Below are positions 1-6,880 of a DNA stretch of 13,685 bases, in pieces. The notes beneath the pieces were generated by a model. It was not told the DNA's origin. It saw nothing but the letters and a program-made list of their open reading frames with translations, and made no database searches. The position numbers and the translations under genes were made by a program. This stretch comes from CAVRZY01 sp963725415 (lineage in GTDB: Bacteria; Acidobacteriota; Terriglobia; Bryobacterales; Bryobacteraceae), in contig CAVRZY010000031.1 of NCBI GenBank assembly GCA_963725415.1, positions 1 to 13,685 of the forward strand, read 5' to 3'. Numbering within the stretch: position 1 is the first letter of the stretch; each line of letters begins with the position of its first letter.

Positions 1-1200
1 GTAGCGATAGATGGTGGGAGGGATATGGAAGGATGCGAAGGCGAAGAAGGCCTCGTTGCGTTCCCAGCGGCCGTTCATGCCGCTCAGCGAGCCCATGGCG
101 GGAAACGCGATGTCGCCGACCTGCCGGCCATCGGGCTGGAACACTTTTACGCTGGAGCGGACGTTCTCCAGGTAGTTGACGAAGACTCTCCCCCCGGCCA
201 GCGAAAAGCCGTCGATGACCGCGCTGGCCGCCGGCACCACCTCGCGCCAGTGCTGGCGTGCCGGATTGTTGACATCGATAGCGAGGATGCGACCCTTGGG
301 GGCCTGCCAGTTGGTGTGCACGATGAGCCGGTCCCCGGCCAAGTCGCCGATGAACCGGGCGGAGAGGTCTTTGATGATCCCAACGATGGGTCCCGGCTTC
401 GCCAGGTTCTGGAGGTGAATCTCGGTGACGTCCGCGGCGCTGCCCTGGACCACATGGATGATCAGATAACGCCCATCGTCGGAGACGCCCGCGCTGATGG
501 CCTTATCCGGCCCGTAACCCTGGCCGAAGATCTCGGGGTCGGCGGCCGGGTCGGTTCCCAGCGCGTGGTAGTAGATGCGCGAACCCTGGGCGCCGTGCCG
601 GCTGTAGTAGAAGCCGCTCCTGTCGTGCTTGAAGGACACTCCAAAATAGCGGGCTTTCGGAAGCCGGTCCGGCAACTCCTTGCGCGTGTCCACCTCGAGC
701 AGCTTCAGAGTAACCTCGTCCTCCCCGCCCTGACGCACAGCGTAAGCCACCAGCGTGCCGTCTTTCGCGATGCCGGCGAGGTTTACCGATGTTGTGTGGT
801 CGGAGCTGAGCGGGTGCGGGTCGATGAGCACCTCGTCGGCGCCCTCCAGACCCCTGCGCAGGTAGATGACGAACAGGTCCTGGTTGGCCAGCCGCTTGGA
901 GAAGAAGTAACGCCCGTTGCGGACCTGCGGCATGTTGACCACATCGGTCTTCAGCAGCTCGGTGATGCGCTTCTGGAGATCGGCGCGACCGGGCAGGGGA
1001 TCGAGCATCGAGCGGCTGTATTGGTTCTGGGCCTCGATCCAGGCCCGGGTCTCGGGGCTGGTCTGGTCCTCGAGCCAGCGATAGGGGTCCACGATTGCGA
1101 CACCGTGCAGAATCTCCTTGACGTTGTCGGTGCGCGTCCTGGGCGGGCCTTGCGCAGAACCGACGGAAACCAGAAGGATCGTGAACCAGAGGGCTCTCAT
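1..1200 (-). CDS. Prolyl oligopeptidase (S9 family), exported, N-terminal part only
   Basis: Serine peptidase that cuts short peptides after proline. The gene starts at 1200 and runs off the left edge, so 400 codons are visible out of the roughly 700 usual for the family. The start ATG is preceded by GGAG at a 6-nt distance. Residues 1-16 look like a signal peptide (MRALWFTILLVSVGSA, then QG), so a periplasmic or secreted enzyme is expected. Residues 38-45 read DPYRWLED, followed by S-x-E-T-R-A-W-I-x-A-Q-N, the family's N-terminal signature. The remainder reads as propeller blades (for example RYFGVSFKHDRSGFYYS and DDGRYLIIHV) and stops at PPTIYRY, just before the alpha/beta-hydrolase domain. 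The catalytic Ser, Asp and His therefore lie outside the window. It sits 18 bp after ybdD and is probably cotranscribed with cstA-ybdD. Family assignment is firm; activity cannot be judged without the catalytic half. Confidence 0.93.
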   Translation of the reverse strand, partial: MRALWFTILLVSVGSAQGPPRTRTDNVKEILHGVAIVDPYRWLEDQTSPETRAWIEAQNQYSRSMLDPLPGRADLQKRITELLKTDVVNMPQVRNGRYFFSKRLANQDLFVIYLRRGLEGADEVLIDPHPLSSDHTTSVNLAGIAKDGTLVAYAVRQGGEDEVTLKLLEVDTRKELPDRLPKARYFGVSFKHDRSGFYYSRHGAQGSRIYYHALGTDPAADPEIFGQGYGPDKAISAGVSDDGRYLIIHVVQGSAADVTEIHLQNLAKPGPIVGIIKDLSARFIGDLAGDRLIVHTNWQAPKGRILAIDVNNPARQHWREVVPAASAVIDGFSLAGGRVFVNYLENVRSSVKVFQPDGRQVGDIAFPAMGSLSGMNGRWERNEAFFAFASFHIPPTIYRY

Positions 1201-1218
1201 AAACGGCTCCACTCTTCC

Positions 1219-1395
1219 TCAACAGCACTTCGGCCGGATGTAACGGGCCTGGAGGCGGGCATTGGAGAACTTTTGCCACTCGGCGCGGGAATGGGCGCGG
1301 CCGTGCGCGGCCAGGTGGCGGCGGTAGGCGTTCTCGTCGCTTAGCTCGCGGAGCAGCTTCAGGATGAGGCGGCCGAAGCGTTTCAGACTTTTCAT
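1219..1395 (-). CDS. ybdD: YbdD/YjiX family small protein, CstA partner
   Basis: A 58-residue cytosolic protein of the YbdD/YjiX family, whose genes habitually follow cstA or its paralogue and whose products are thought to support that transporter. The reading frame is open further upstream, but the ATG at 1395 is the real start. It has GGAGG four bases upstream and overlaps the cstA stop as ATGA, a usual sign of translational coupling. Visible family traits are a basic amphipathic start (MKSLKRFGRLILKLL), a central Y-x-x-H-L-x-x-H-G pattern, an E-W-x-x-F segment, and the ending A-R-Y followed by a terminal Cys-Cys. E. coli YbdD also ends in Cys-Cys, so the tail is probably functional. It is slightly shorter than the usual 65 or so residues. 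Confidence 0.9.
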   Translation of the reverse strand: MKSLKRFGRLILKLLRELSDENAYRRHLAAHGRAHSRAEWQKFSNARLQARYIRPKCC

Positions 1396-3458
1396 ATTTC
1401 CTCCGGTTTCAGCCGCGACAACACGAACGGCGCTTCCCTCACTTTGGCTTCGCGGGTACCTCGCAGGATGCCTACCCACACCCGGATGGAATCCACCAGG
1501 ATGGTGGTCACCAGCACGAGAAAGACGCCGCAGACTATCGCGTCCAGCCGATCATTAAAAATCGAGGCCTGGTGTTCCGCGATCTTATTGAGGGGCACGC
1601 TTTTGGACGCCAGATCGGCCTGGAACTGTGCGGCCCGCGCCAGGAACCCGATGCTGGGAATCGGCGAGAGGATCTTCTGATATCCGGCCGTGTATGTAAC
1701 CGTCACCAGCCAGGCCAGTGGGGCGCAAGTGATCCACATGTAGCGCGCCCGGTACATTTTGACCAGAATGGTGGTGGCGACGCAGAGCGCGACGGCCGCC
1801 AGCAACTGGTTCGAGATGCCGAACAGGGGCCACAGGGAATTGATCCCGCCCAGCGGGTCCCGGACGCCCTGGTAGAGGAAATAGCCCCAGGCGGAGACGA
1901 TGGCGGCGCTGGTCAGAATGACGCTGGGCATCCAACTGGTGCGGCCCAGGGGTTTCGAGATGTGCCCCAGAAAGTCTTGCAGCATGAAGCGCCCCACGCG
2001 GGTGCCGGCATCGATGATGGTGAGGATGAACAGCGCTTCGAACATGATGGCGAAGTGGTACCAGAAACCCAGGATGGCGCGGCCGCCGCCGCTGCGGGCG
2101 AAGATGTGCGCCATCCCCAGGGCCAGCGAGGGAGCGCCGCCGGTCCGGTCGAACAGGGTCTTCTCCCCCACGTCGCGGGCCAGATCGGCCATGTCCGCGG
2201 TAGTGACTGGAAATCCCCAGGAAGTGATCTTGGCGACCGCCTCCTCGGGCGCGCTCCCCACCACCTTGGCCGGTGAATTCACCGCGAAGTAGACGCCGGG
2301 CGGCAGGGTGCAGGCGGCGATCATGGCCATGATCGCCACAAAGCTCTCCAGCAACATCGACCCGTAGCCCACGGGCCAGGCGTGCCGCTCCTTGGCGATC
2401 ATTTTCGGCGTGGTGCCCGAAGAAATCAGGGAGTGGAAGCCCGAGATGGCGCCGCAGGCGATGGTGATGAAGCAGAACGGGAAGATCTTGCCGGCGATGA
2501 TGGGGCCGGTGCCGTCCACGAAGCGAGTGAAGGCCGGAAGTTGCAGCTCCGGCCGCACGAAGAGGATGCCGATCGCCAGCATGCACACCACGCCCAGCTT
2601 GACGAAGGTGCTGAGGTAGTCGCGGGGCGCCAGCAGCAGCCATACCGGCAAAGCGCTGGCGAAGAAGCCGTAGATGATCACCGCGAAGGCCAGCGCGACG
2701 CCGGAGAGAGTGAAAACCGGCGCCAGGGTGGAGGAATGCGAGACCGCCTGCCCGCCCAAAATGGCCAGCACCACCAACACAAATCCGATGAGGGAAACTT
2801 CTAGTACCTTGCCGGGCCGCCAGTAGCGCAGGTAAAGCCCCATGAAAATCGCGATGGGCATGGTGGCGGCGATGGTGAAAGTCCCCCAAGGGCTGCCCTT
2901 GAGTGCGTTGACCACCACTAGCGCGATAGCGGCCAGCAGGATGATCATGATCAGCAGCACCGTCAACAGGGCCGTGAAGCCTCCCACCTTGCCGATCTCC
3001 TCGCGCGCCATCTGGCCCAGCGACTTGCCGTCCCGGCGCATGGAGCAGAACAGGATGATGAAGTCCTGCACACAGCCCCCCAGCACCGCGCCGATGATGA
3101 TCCACAGCGTTCCGGGCAGGTAGCCGAACTGCGCAGCCAGCACCGGTCCCACCAGGGGCCCCGGGCCGGCGATGGCGGCGAAGTGGTGGCCGAACAGGAT
3201 CCACTTGTTGGTGGGCTCGAAGTCGTGCCCATTGCGCAAGCGTTCCGCCGGGGTGGCGCGGTCATTGTCCAGGGCCATGACCCTTGCGGCGATGAACTTG
3301 GCATAGAAGCGAAAGCCCAGCAGGTAGGTGCAGACCGCCGCCAGCACCAGCCACAGGCTGTTGATGGGTTCGCCGCGCCCGAAAGCAATGCCCGCCAGGA
3401 AGAAGGCCGCCAGCAGGGAGATGGCAGCCCACAGGAGGTGCCCAAGAATCTTCTTCAT
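1392..3458 (-). CDS. cstA: Carbon starvation protein A (CstA), inner-membrane transporter
   Basis: Polytopic inner-membrane transporter of the CstA family. Characterised relatives take up pyruvate and have been linked to peptide uptake during carbon starvation. The product is 688 residues, close to E. coli CstA at about 700. The most recognisable stretch is residues 80-133: FEPTNKWILFGHHFAAIAGP, then GPLVGPVLAAQFGYLPGTLW, then a segment ending GGCVQDF. Many hydrophobic helices follow along the whole length, and a conserved segment near residue 340 reads CGAISGFHSLISSGTTPKMI. The start at 3458 gives the expected MKKILGHLLW beginning. Its ribosome site is weak (GGA, four bases upstream), and CATAAT about 25 bp upstream of the start could be a -10 box. 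The stop overlaps the ybdD start, and a peptidase gene follows, so this looks like a nutrient-scavenging operon. Assignment is secure; the substrate is not determined by sequence. Confidence 0.96.
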   Translation of the reverse strand: MKKILGHLLWAAISLLAAFFLAGIAFGRGEPINSLWLVLAAVCTYLLGFRFYAKFIAARVMALDNDRATPAERLRNGHDFEPTNKWILFGHHFAAIAGPGPLVGPVLAAQFGYLPGTLWIIIGAVLGGCVQDFIILFCSMRRDGKSLGQMAREEIGKVGGFTALLTVLLIMIILLAAIALVVVNALKGSPWGTFTIAATMPIAIFMGLYLRYWRPGKVLEVSLIGFVLVVLAILGGQAVSHSSTLAPVFTLSGVALAFAVIIYGFFASALPVWLLLAPRDYLSTFVKLGVVCMLAIGILFVRPELQLPAFTRFVDGTGPIIAGKIFPFCFITIACGAISGFHSLISSGTTPKMIAKERHAWPVGYGSMLLESFVAIMAMIAACTLPPGVYFAVNSPAKVVGSAPEEAVAKITSWGFPVTTADMADLARDVGEKTLFDRTGGAPSLALGMAHIFARSGGGRAILGFWYHFAIMFEALFILTIIDAGTRVGRFMLQDFLGHISKPLGRTSWMPSVILTSAAIVSAWGYFLYQGVRDPLGGINSLWPLFGISNQLLAAVALCVATTILVKMYRARYMWITCAPLAWLVTVTYTAGYQKILSPIPSIGFLARAAQFQADLASKSVPLNKIAEHQASIFNDRLDAIVCGVFLVLVTTILVDSIRVWVGILRGTREAKVREAPFVLSRLKPEEI
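1400..1404 (-). promoter_or_regulatory. Shine-Dalgarno site of ybdD
   Basis: On the minus strand this reads GGAGG, followed by AAAT and the ATG at 1395. It lies inside the last codons of cstA (encoding Glu-Glu-Ile) and fixes the ybdD start well downstream of the first possible start in that frame. Confidence 0.8.
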
Positions 3459-3482
3459 GATGTCCGAGTAACCAAACTTAAC

Positions 3483-3488
3483 ATTATG
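3483..3488 (-). promoter_or_regulatory. Possible -10 box for cstA
   Basis: CATAAT on the minus strand (5 of 6 to TATAAT), followed by TTAAGTTT, lies 24 bp upstream of the cstA ATG. No convincing -35 box is found 16-18 bp upstream, so activation by a regulator such as CRP would be needed if this box is used. This is a weak call. Confidence 0.3.
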
Positions 3489-3558
3489 CGCCGGTGCGGG
3501 AGACTGAGGGCCGAGAAGGCGAGAAAAGAGTGACTGTTCGCCGATTATTTCTCAGCTT

Positions 3559-3579
3559 CTGAGGGCTGGGGGCTGAGGG
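3559..3579 (+). repeat. Heptanucleotide tandem repeat between the hypothetical gene and cstA
   Basis: Three head-to-tail 7-bp units CTGAGGG / CTGGGGG / CTGAGGG end right beside the stop codon of the hypothetical gene (3582-3580). A further isolated CTGAGGG is at 3504-3510. The first unit also pairs with CTCAG at 3551-3555 as a 5-bp stem with a 3-nt loop. The repeat is seen directly; no function can be read from it. Confidence 0.7.
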
Positions 3580-4365
3580 CTAGAATTTCGGCAGGCCCCG
3601 GAGCAGGGCGGCGGTGCTTCCGCCGTTGGTGAGCTCGACGTAGTGAATGACGTGCCAGTTGCGGTCCATGGCGCCGACGTAGTGCGCGCTCTTGCGGTCC
3701 GTGCCGAGCAGAACAATGAAGTACGAGCGCTGCGGGTACCAGAGAAGCTGATACTGAAGCTCTCCCGTCTCGGAGCGCCAGTGATCCTCGGCCGGGGGCC
3801 CCAACTTGCGGACGATGGAGTAATAGTCGTCGTAGCGCGTCAGTTCGACGAAGGCTTGATCCTTGGCGGTGAAGACCACCCGAGACCGCAGGGGGCCGGT
3901 GCTGACCACCATGACGACCACCACGCAGATCGCGAGTCCCCCCAAGATGGCGGTTCCGATGAGGCGTCCGATGCGAGACTCTGTAGAGGCCCCAGTAGGC
4001 CGGCTGGCGGCTGGCGAAACCGGGCCGGGACCAGGTTCCGGAATGAACGGGCGCAGGCCTTCGTTGACGGCGCGCGGCAGCTCCAGCACTCGCCTCTCGT
4101 GCGGCCACACCTTGCCGGCCTTGTATTCGAGTTCTTTCAACAGACCCACGATCATTACCGGCTCGTCGATCCTGGAAACTTCTCCCAGGAAGTGGCGCGG
4201 AATCCACATCTCGAGATGGGTCTTGGTGTTGACCACCAGAATCTCCGACCAGGTGACGCGCTGGAACAGCCACTCATTGTGCTCGATGTTGAGGATGGCG
4301 GGGTAAAAGGAGAACGGTCGCCCAGTGTGGTCTTCCAGAGGCGAAGGTAGCGGCGGCACGGACAT
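3580..4365 (-). CDS. Hypothetical single-pass membrane protein, two domains
   Basis: A 261-residue protein I cannot assign to a named family. The start at 4365 has AAGG five bases upstream. Three parts are visible. Residues 1-100 form a soluble domain (FYPAILNIEHNEWLF near 20, IPRHFLGEVSRIDEP near 56). Residues 108-128 are a Pro/Ser/Ala-rich linker. Residues 135-156 are one strongly hydrophobic helix (GTAILGGLAICVVVVMVV). After the helix, residues 165-247 form a compact aromatic-rich domain containing RYDDYYSIVRKLGPPAEDHW and LLWYPQRSYFIVLLG. The order suggests a cytosolic N-terminus and a periplasmic C-terminus. The D-D-Y-x-x-I-x-x-x-L-G-x-P pattern faintly recalls small outer-membrane-assembly lipoproteins of the BamE type, but no lipobox is present and that resemblance is only a guess. 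The gene is 121 bp upstream of cstA on the same strand and probably has its own promoter in the divergent gap. Confidence 0.8.
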   Translation of the reverse strand: MSVPPLPSPLEDHTGRPFSFYPAILNIEHNEWLFQRVTWSEILVVNTKTHLEMWIPRHFLGEVSRIDEPVMIVGLLKELEYKAGKVWPHERRVLELPRAVNEGLRPFIPEPGPGPVSPAASRPTGASTESRIGRLIGTAILGGLAICVVVVMVVSTGPLRSRVVFTAKDQAFVELTRYDDYYSIVRKLGPPAEDHWRSETGELQYQLLWYPQRSYFIVLLGTDRKSAHYVGAMDRNWHVIHYVELTNGGSTAALLRGLPKF

Positions 4366-4472
4366 ATCGCCTTATCCATGATAGCTCGGTTGACATCGCG
4401 CCGCTATGCTCGCGCGTCGCGCTCCGATGCGGCGACGGGCGGCGCCCAGTGACTGCATCGACGGCACTCGCC

Positions 4473-4501
4473 TCGACAGAGAAAACTGGCCGTGCTGTAA
4501 T
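4473..4501 (+). promoter_or_regulatory. Sigma70-type promoter for the GT39 gene
   Basis: TCGACA (4473-4478, 5 of 6 to TTGACA), a 17-bp spacer, and TGTAAT (4496-4501, 5 of 6 to TATAAT) preceded by TG plus one base, an extended -10. Transcription would begin near 4508, only about three bases before the ATG at 4511. That agrees with the lack of a Shine-Dalgarno sequence there. The box match is seen directly; use as a promoter is inferred. Confidence 0.55.
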
Positions 4502-4510
4502 GGTTCCTGA

Positions 4511-6219
4511 ATGGCAACTGTCACGCGGATCGGGGGCGCCGCAGTCTTCCGCAGCCTGCGCCAGCGCGTTATATCCCGAGCCGCCCTCTATTTCGTCTTA
4601 GTGTTCCTGCTGTTTTTCGGCGTCGAGGTGGGGCTGCAATGGATCAGTGGAGCGTATTCGAGCGAATTCGACGATCCCGACGAGCCGGCCCACTATGTGA
4701 CCGGACTGATGATCAGGGACTACGTAGCGGCCCGCGCGCCGGCTCCTCCGCTGGCCTACGCGGAGAACTATTACTTGCACTACCCCAAAGTCTCTTTCGG
4801 GTCTGGCCGCCTTTTCTCCACATGGTGGAAGCCGGCTGGATGCTGGTGTTCTCCGAGTCTCGCACCTCGATCCTGCTATTGATGGCGCTGTTGCCGGCGC
4901 TGGTGGCGGTCACGTTGTACCGCGTGATCCGGAGCGAGTTCTCCCGGCTGGCCGGGCTGGCAGCAGGGCTGCTGTGGCTGTGCCAGCCCGTGGTTCTGGC
5001 TTACAGCGGCAGGGTGATGGGCGACACCCTGATTGCGCTGCTTGATTTCTGGGCTGTGCTTTGCTTCGGCCGTTTCCTGGACACGGAGAAGTGGCGCGAC
5101 GCCGTCCTGTTCGGCCTGCTGGCGAGCCTGAGCATCATCAGCAAGGGCAACGGGATGGCGCTGGTGTTCGTCCCACCGCTGGCGGTGCTGTTATGCCGCC
5201 GTTTTCACCTCATCAAGACCCGGGCCTTCTGGTATCCCGCGCTCATTGTGTTAATGATTGCCGGTCCCTGGCAGTATCTGTCCGCGCGTTTGCTGGCCGG
5301 AATCGGTTACCGTCAAGCAAGCCTGGAGATCGCGGGCACTTACTTGTACAAGACCCTGACATTCCTGGGCTTCGGATTACTGCCCTTTGTCGTTGTCGGG
5401 GTCATCACACGGGTGGTGGCACCTTTCCCAAGGAAGGCAGTGGAAGGGCGATGGGCAGCGCTGGCGGCGCTGCCGGTGGGCGTCTGGGCTTTGCATGCCA
5501 TACTGCCCTCGGCGGGCGTGGAACCCAGATACTTGATTCCGACCATACCCCCGCTGGTGATGTTCTTCACGGCTGGGGTGGCCTGGGTGTCGGCGCGAGT
5601 GCCTCTGCGGGGATGGCCTGCCCTGCGCAAGGCGGCGCTGCTGACCGGGCTGCTGGCGCCGGTTTTCGCTGCGGAGAGTTTCCGCATCCCGCAGAGGTCT
5701 TACTACGGCTTCGCGGAAGCCGCCCAGAGTCTGGTCGGGCGGCCGGAGTTCCGGAATTCGGTTTTCCTGGTTTCTGCCCAGGGCGCTGGGGAGGGCATGT
5801 TCATCTCGGAAGTGGCCATGCGAGAACGCCGCCCCGGGCATGTGATTCTCCGGGCCAGCAAGGTCCTGAGTCAGAGCGATTGGGACGGCGAGCGATACGA
5901 GCTGCTGCACCGCGACCCGCAGGAGACCATGAAGTACCTCGAGAGCATCCCGGTGCAAGTGCTGGTGCTCGACGCCAGGCCCAGCGCGCGTCGCAGAGCG
6001 CACCACGAGAATCTCTTGAAAATGCTGGAAATGTACCCGGATCGCTGGAAGCTGTTCGGCGTCTACCCCCAGAGGAGACCTGCCACGGCCTCGCCGGGCG
6101 GAGTACGCGTCTATCGTCTGGTGGGCCGGGGCGTCAAACCTACCGGCAAGATTCGCATTCCGTTGAAGTACACCTTGCGCAAGACGATCGAACGCGAGAT
6201 TGGCGAGATTCCCCAGTAA
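4511..6219 (+). pseudogene. GT39/ArnT-like membrane glycosyltransferase, one gene split by a frameshift
   Basis: Integral-membrane glycosyltransferase of the PMT/ArnT (GT39) type, which uses a polyprenyl-phosphate sugar to modify a surface acceptor. Two frames make one protein. The first, from ATG 4511, encodes a membrane anchor (LYFVLVFLLFFGVEV, residues 27-41), the acidic DDPDEPAHY (54-62) expected for the catalytic Asp, and AENYYLHYPKVSFG. The second continues from 4801 with VWPPFLHMVEAGWML, several more hydrophobic helices, the segment GVEPRYLIPTIPPLVMFF, and a soluble C-terminal domain. Adding one base to the GGG at 4799-4801 joins them into about 569 residues, a normal length. As written, the first frame ends at 4882 after 123 residues and the second could only start internally. 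Apart from that base the gene looks intact, so a sequencing or assembly error or a very recent mutation is likelier than old decay. Confidence 0.85.
4799..4801 (+). other. Frameshift point in the GT39 gene (GGG run)
   Basis: Upstream codons read Tyr-Pro-Lys-Val-Ser-Phe in one frame. From 4801 the next frame reads Val-Trp-Pro-Pro-Phe-Leu-His, the usual continuation in this family. A fourth G would restore Phe-Gly-Val-Trp-Pro-Pro. The surrounding T TTC GGG is not a canonical slippery heptamer for -1 frameshifting. Confidence 0.8.
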
Positions 6220-6368
6220 GATCGGCTGCACTCTGTCGCCGGGGACGCGTTTGGATGGAAGGTTCAGGCGTTCGAGGAGGCCGAATCTGCGCGTTCCCTC
6301 GACAGGTTTTTGTGATAACATGCCGCTGAAAGCGCCGGTGCGAGCTCAAACTGCCTTCGGTGGGTCCG

Positions 6369-6854
6369 ATGATCAGTGACGATGTCATCCTGGCGGACAA
6401 CGTGGTCATTCACCAACCCGATCTGGTGAATCTTTACGGTTGCACCGTGAAGGAAGGGACCAGAATTGGCGCGTTCGTGGAAATCCAGCGGGGTGCAGTG
6501 GTAGGGCGGAACTGCAAGATCTCTAGCCACACGTTCATCTGCACGGGGGTCACCATCGAAGACGGCGTCTTCGTCGGCCACGGCGTGATGTTCATCAATG
6601 ACCTTTATCCCAGGGCGGTGAACGCGGATGGATCGCTCCAAACCGAAGCCGACTGGAAACTGATCGAGACGCGAGTGAAGGCGCGGGCCTCCATCGGGAG
6701 CAACGCCACCATCTTGGGGGGCGTGACGATCGGGGAAGGCGCGATAGTGGGCGCCGGCGCCGTGGTCACCCGGGATGTTCCGGACCACGCCGTGGTGGCC
6801 GGCGTTCCGGCACGCATTCTCCGGGACGCTCGCGAACCGAGCGCCGGAGTATGA
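6369..6854 (+). CDS. WbpD/WlbB-like hexapeptide-repeat N-acetyltransferase
   Basis: A 161-residue left-handed beta-helix acyltransferase, cytosolic. WbpD/WlbB relatives acetylate the 3-amino group of a nucleotide-linked sugar using acetyl-CoA. I chose the ATG at 6369 because it gives MISDDVILADNVVIH, the standard start of the family. A GTG three codons earlier has no better ribosome site. Hexapeptide repeats run through the protein (IGAFVEIQRGAVVGRNCKIS, VTIEDGVFVGHGVMF, ASIGSNATILGGVTIGEGAI) and end in VVAGVPARIL. FINDLYPRA at residues 75-83, with an Asn next to the active site, is typical of these 3-N-acetyltransferases. The next two genes are an oxidoreductase and a DegT aminotransferase, the exact partners in UDP-2,3-diacetamido-uronate or 3-acetamido deoxysugar pathways. 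This appears to be the first gene of the sugar operon. The sugar substrate is inferred only from context. Confidence 0.9.
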   Translation: MISDDVILADNVVIHQPDLVNLYGCTVKEGTRIGAFVEIQRGAVVGRNCKISSHTFICTGVTIEDGVFVGHGVMFINDLYPRAVNADGSLQTEADWKLIETRVKARASIGSNATILGGVTIGEGAIVGAGAVVTRDVPDHAVVAGVPARILRDAREPSAGV

Positions 6855-6880
6855 GTATGTGCGTAAGGGGGATGAGATGA
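6851..6880 (+). other. Nine-codon minicistron bridging two genes
   Basis: A short frame (MSMCVRGMR) begins at an ATGA that overlaps the stop of the acetyltransferase and ends at an ATGA that overlaps the start of the oxidoreductase. It would let ribosomes pass from one gene to the next by two 4-bp couplings. The arrangement is seen directly. Translation of it is speculative, and it could be chance in a GC-rich junction. Confidence 0.3.

Noticed and set aside
25..1344. Long open frame on the plus strand, about 439 codons
   Set aside because: It is antisense to the prolyl oligopeptidase gene. The minus-strand product has clear family motifs, while this one has low-complexity GC-driven composition and no recognisable domain.
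1585..3204. Open frame of about 539 codons on the minus strand
   Set aside because: It is an alternative frame inside cstA; its product is Arg/His/Pro-rich and lacks membrane helices or family motifs.
3551..3563. CTCAG-CTT-CTGAG hairpin as a terminator for the hypothetical gene
   Set aside because: The stem is only 5 bp and the minus-strand sequence after it (AAATAATC) has no run of U.
4390..4395. Perfect TTGACA in the divergent region
   Set aside because: No acceptable -10 box lies 16-18 bp downstream (the bases there are GC-only or nearly so); TATGCT is only 9 bp away.
4795..4801. Programmed -1 frameshift in the GT39 gene
   Set aside because: T TTC GGG does not fit X XXY YYZ, since the A-site tRNA would have to re-pair on CGG. 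No obvious strong stem-loop was recognised just downstream.
6299..6319. TCGACA and TGTGATAAC upstream of the sugar operon
   Set aside because: The two boxes are only 9 bp apart, too close to work together. The extended -10 alone is possible but not strong enough to list as a promoter.
5061..6329. Open frame of about 422 codons on the plus strand inside the GT39 gene
   Set aside because: The overlapping frame carries the hydrophobic helices and family pattern; this one reads as a Gly/Arg/Pro-rich shadow. It also does not repair the frameshift.
6360..6368. GTG at 6360 as the start of the first acetyltransferase
   Set aside because: It has no ribosome site and adds residues absent from the usual family start; ATG 6369 gives the expected beginning.
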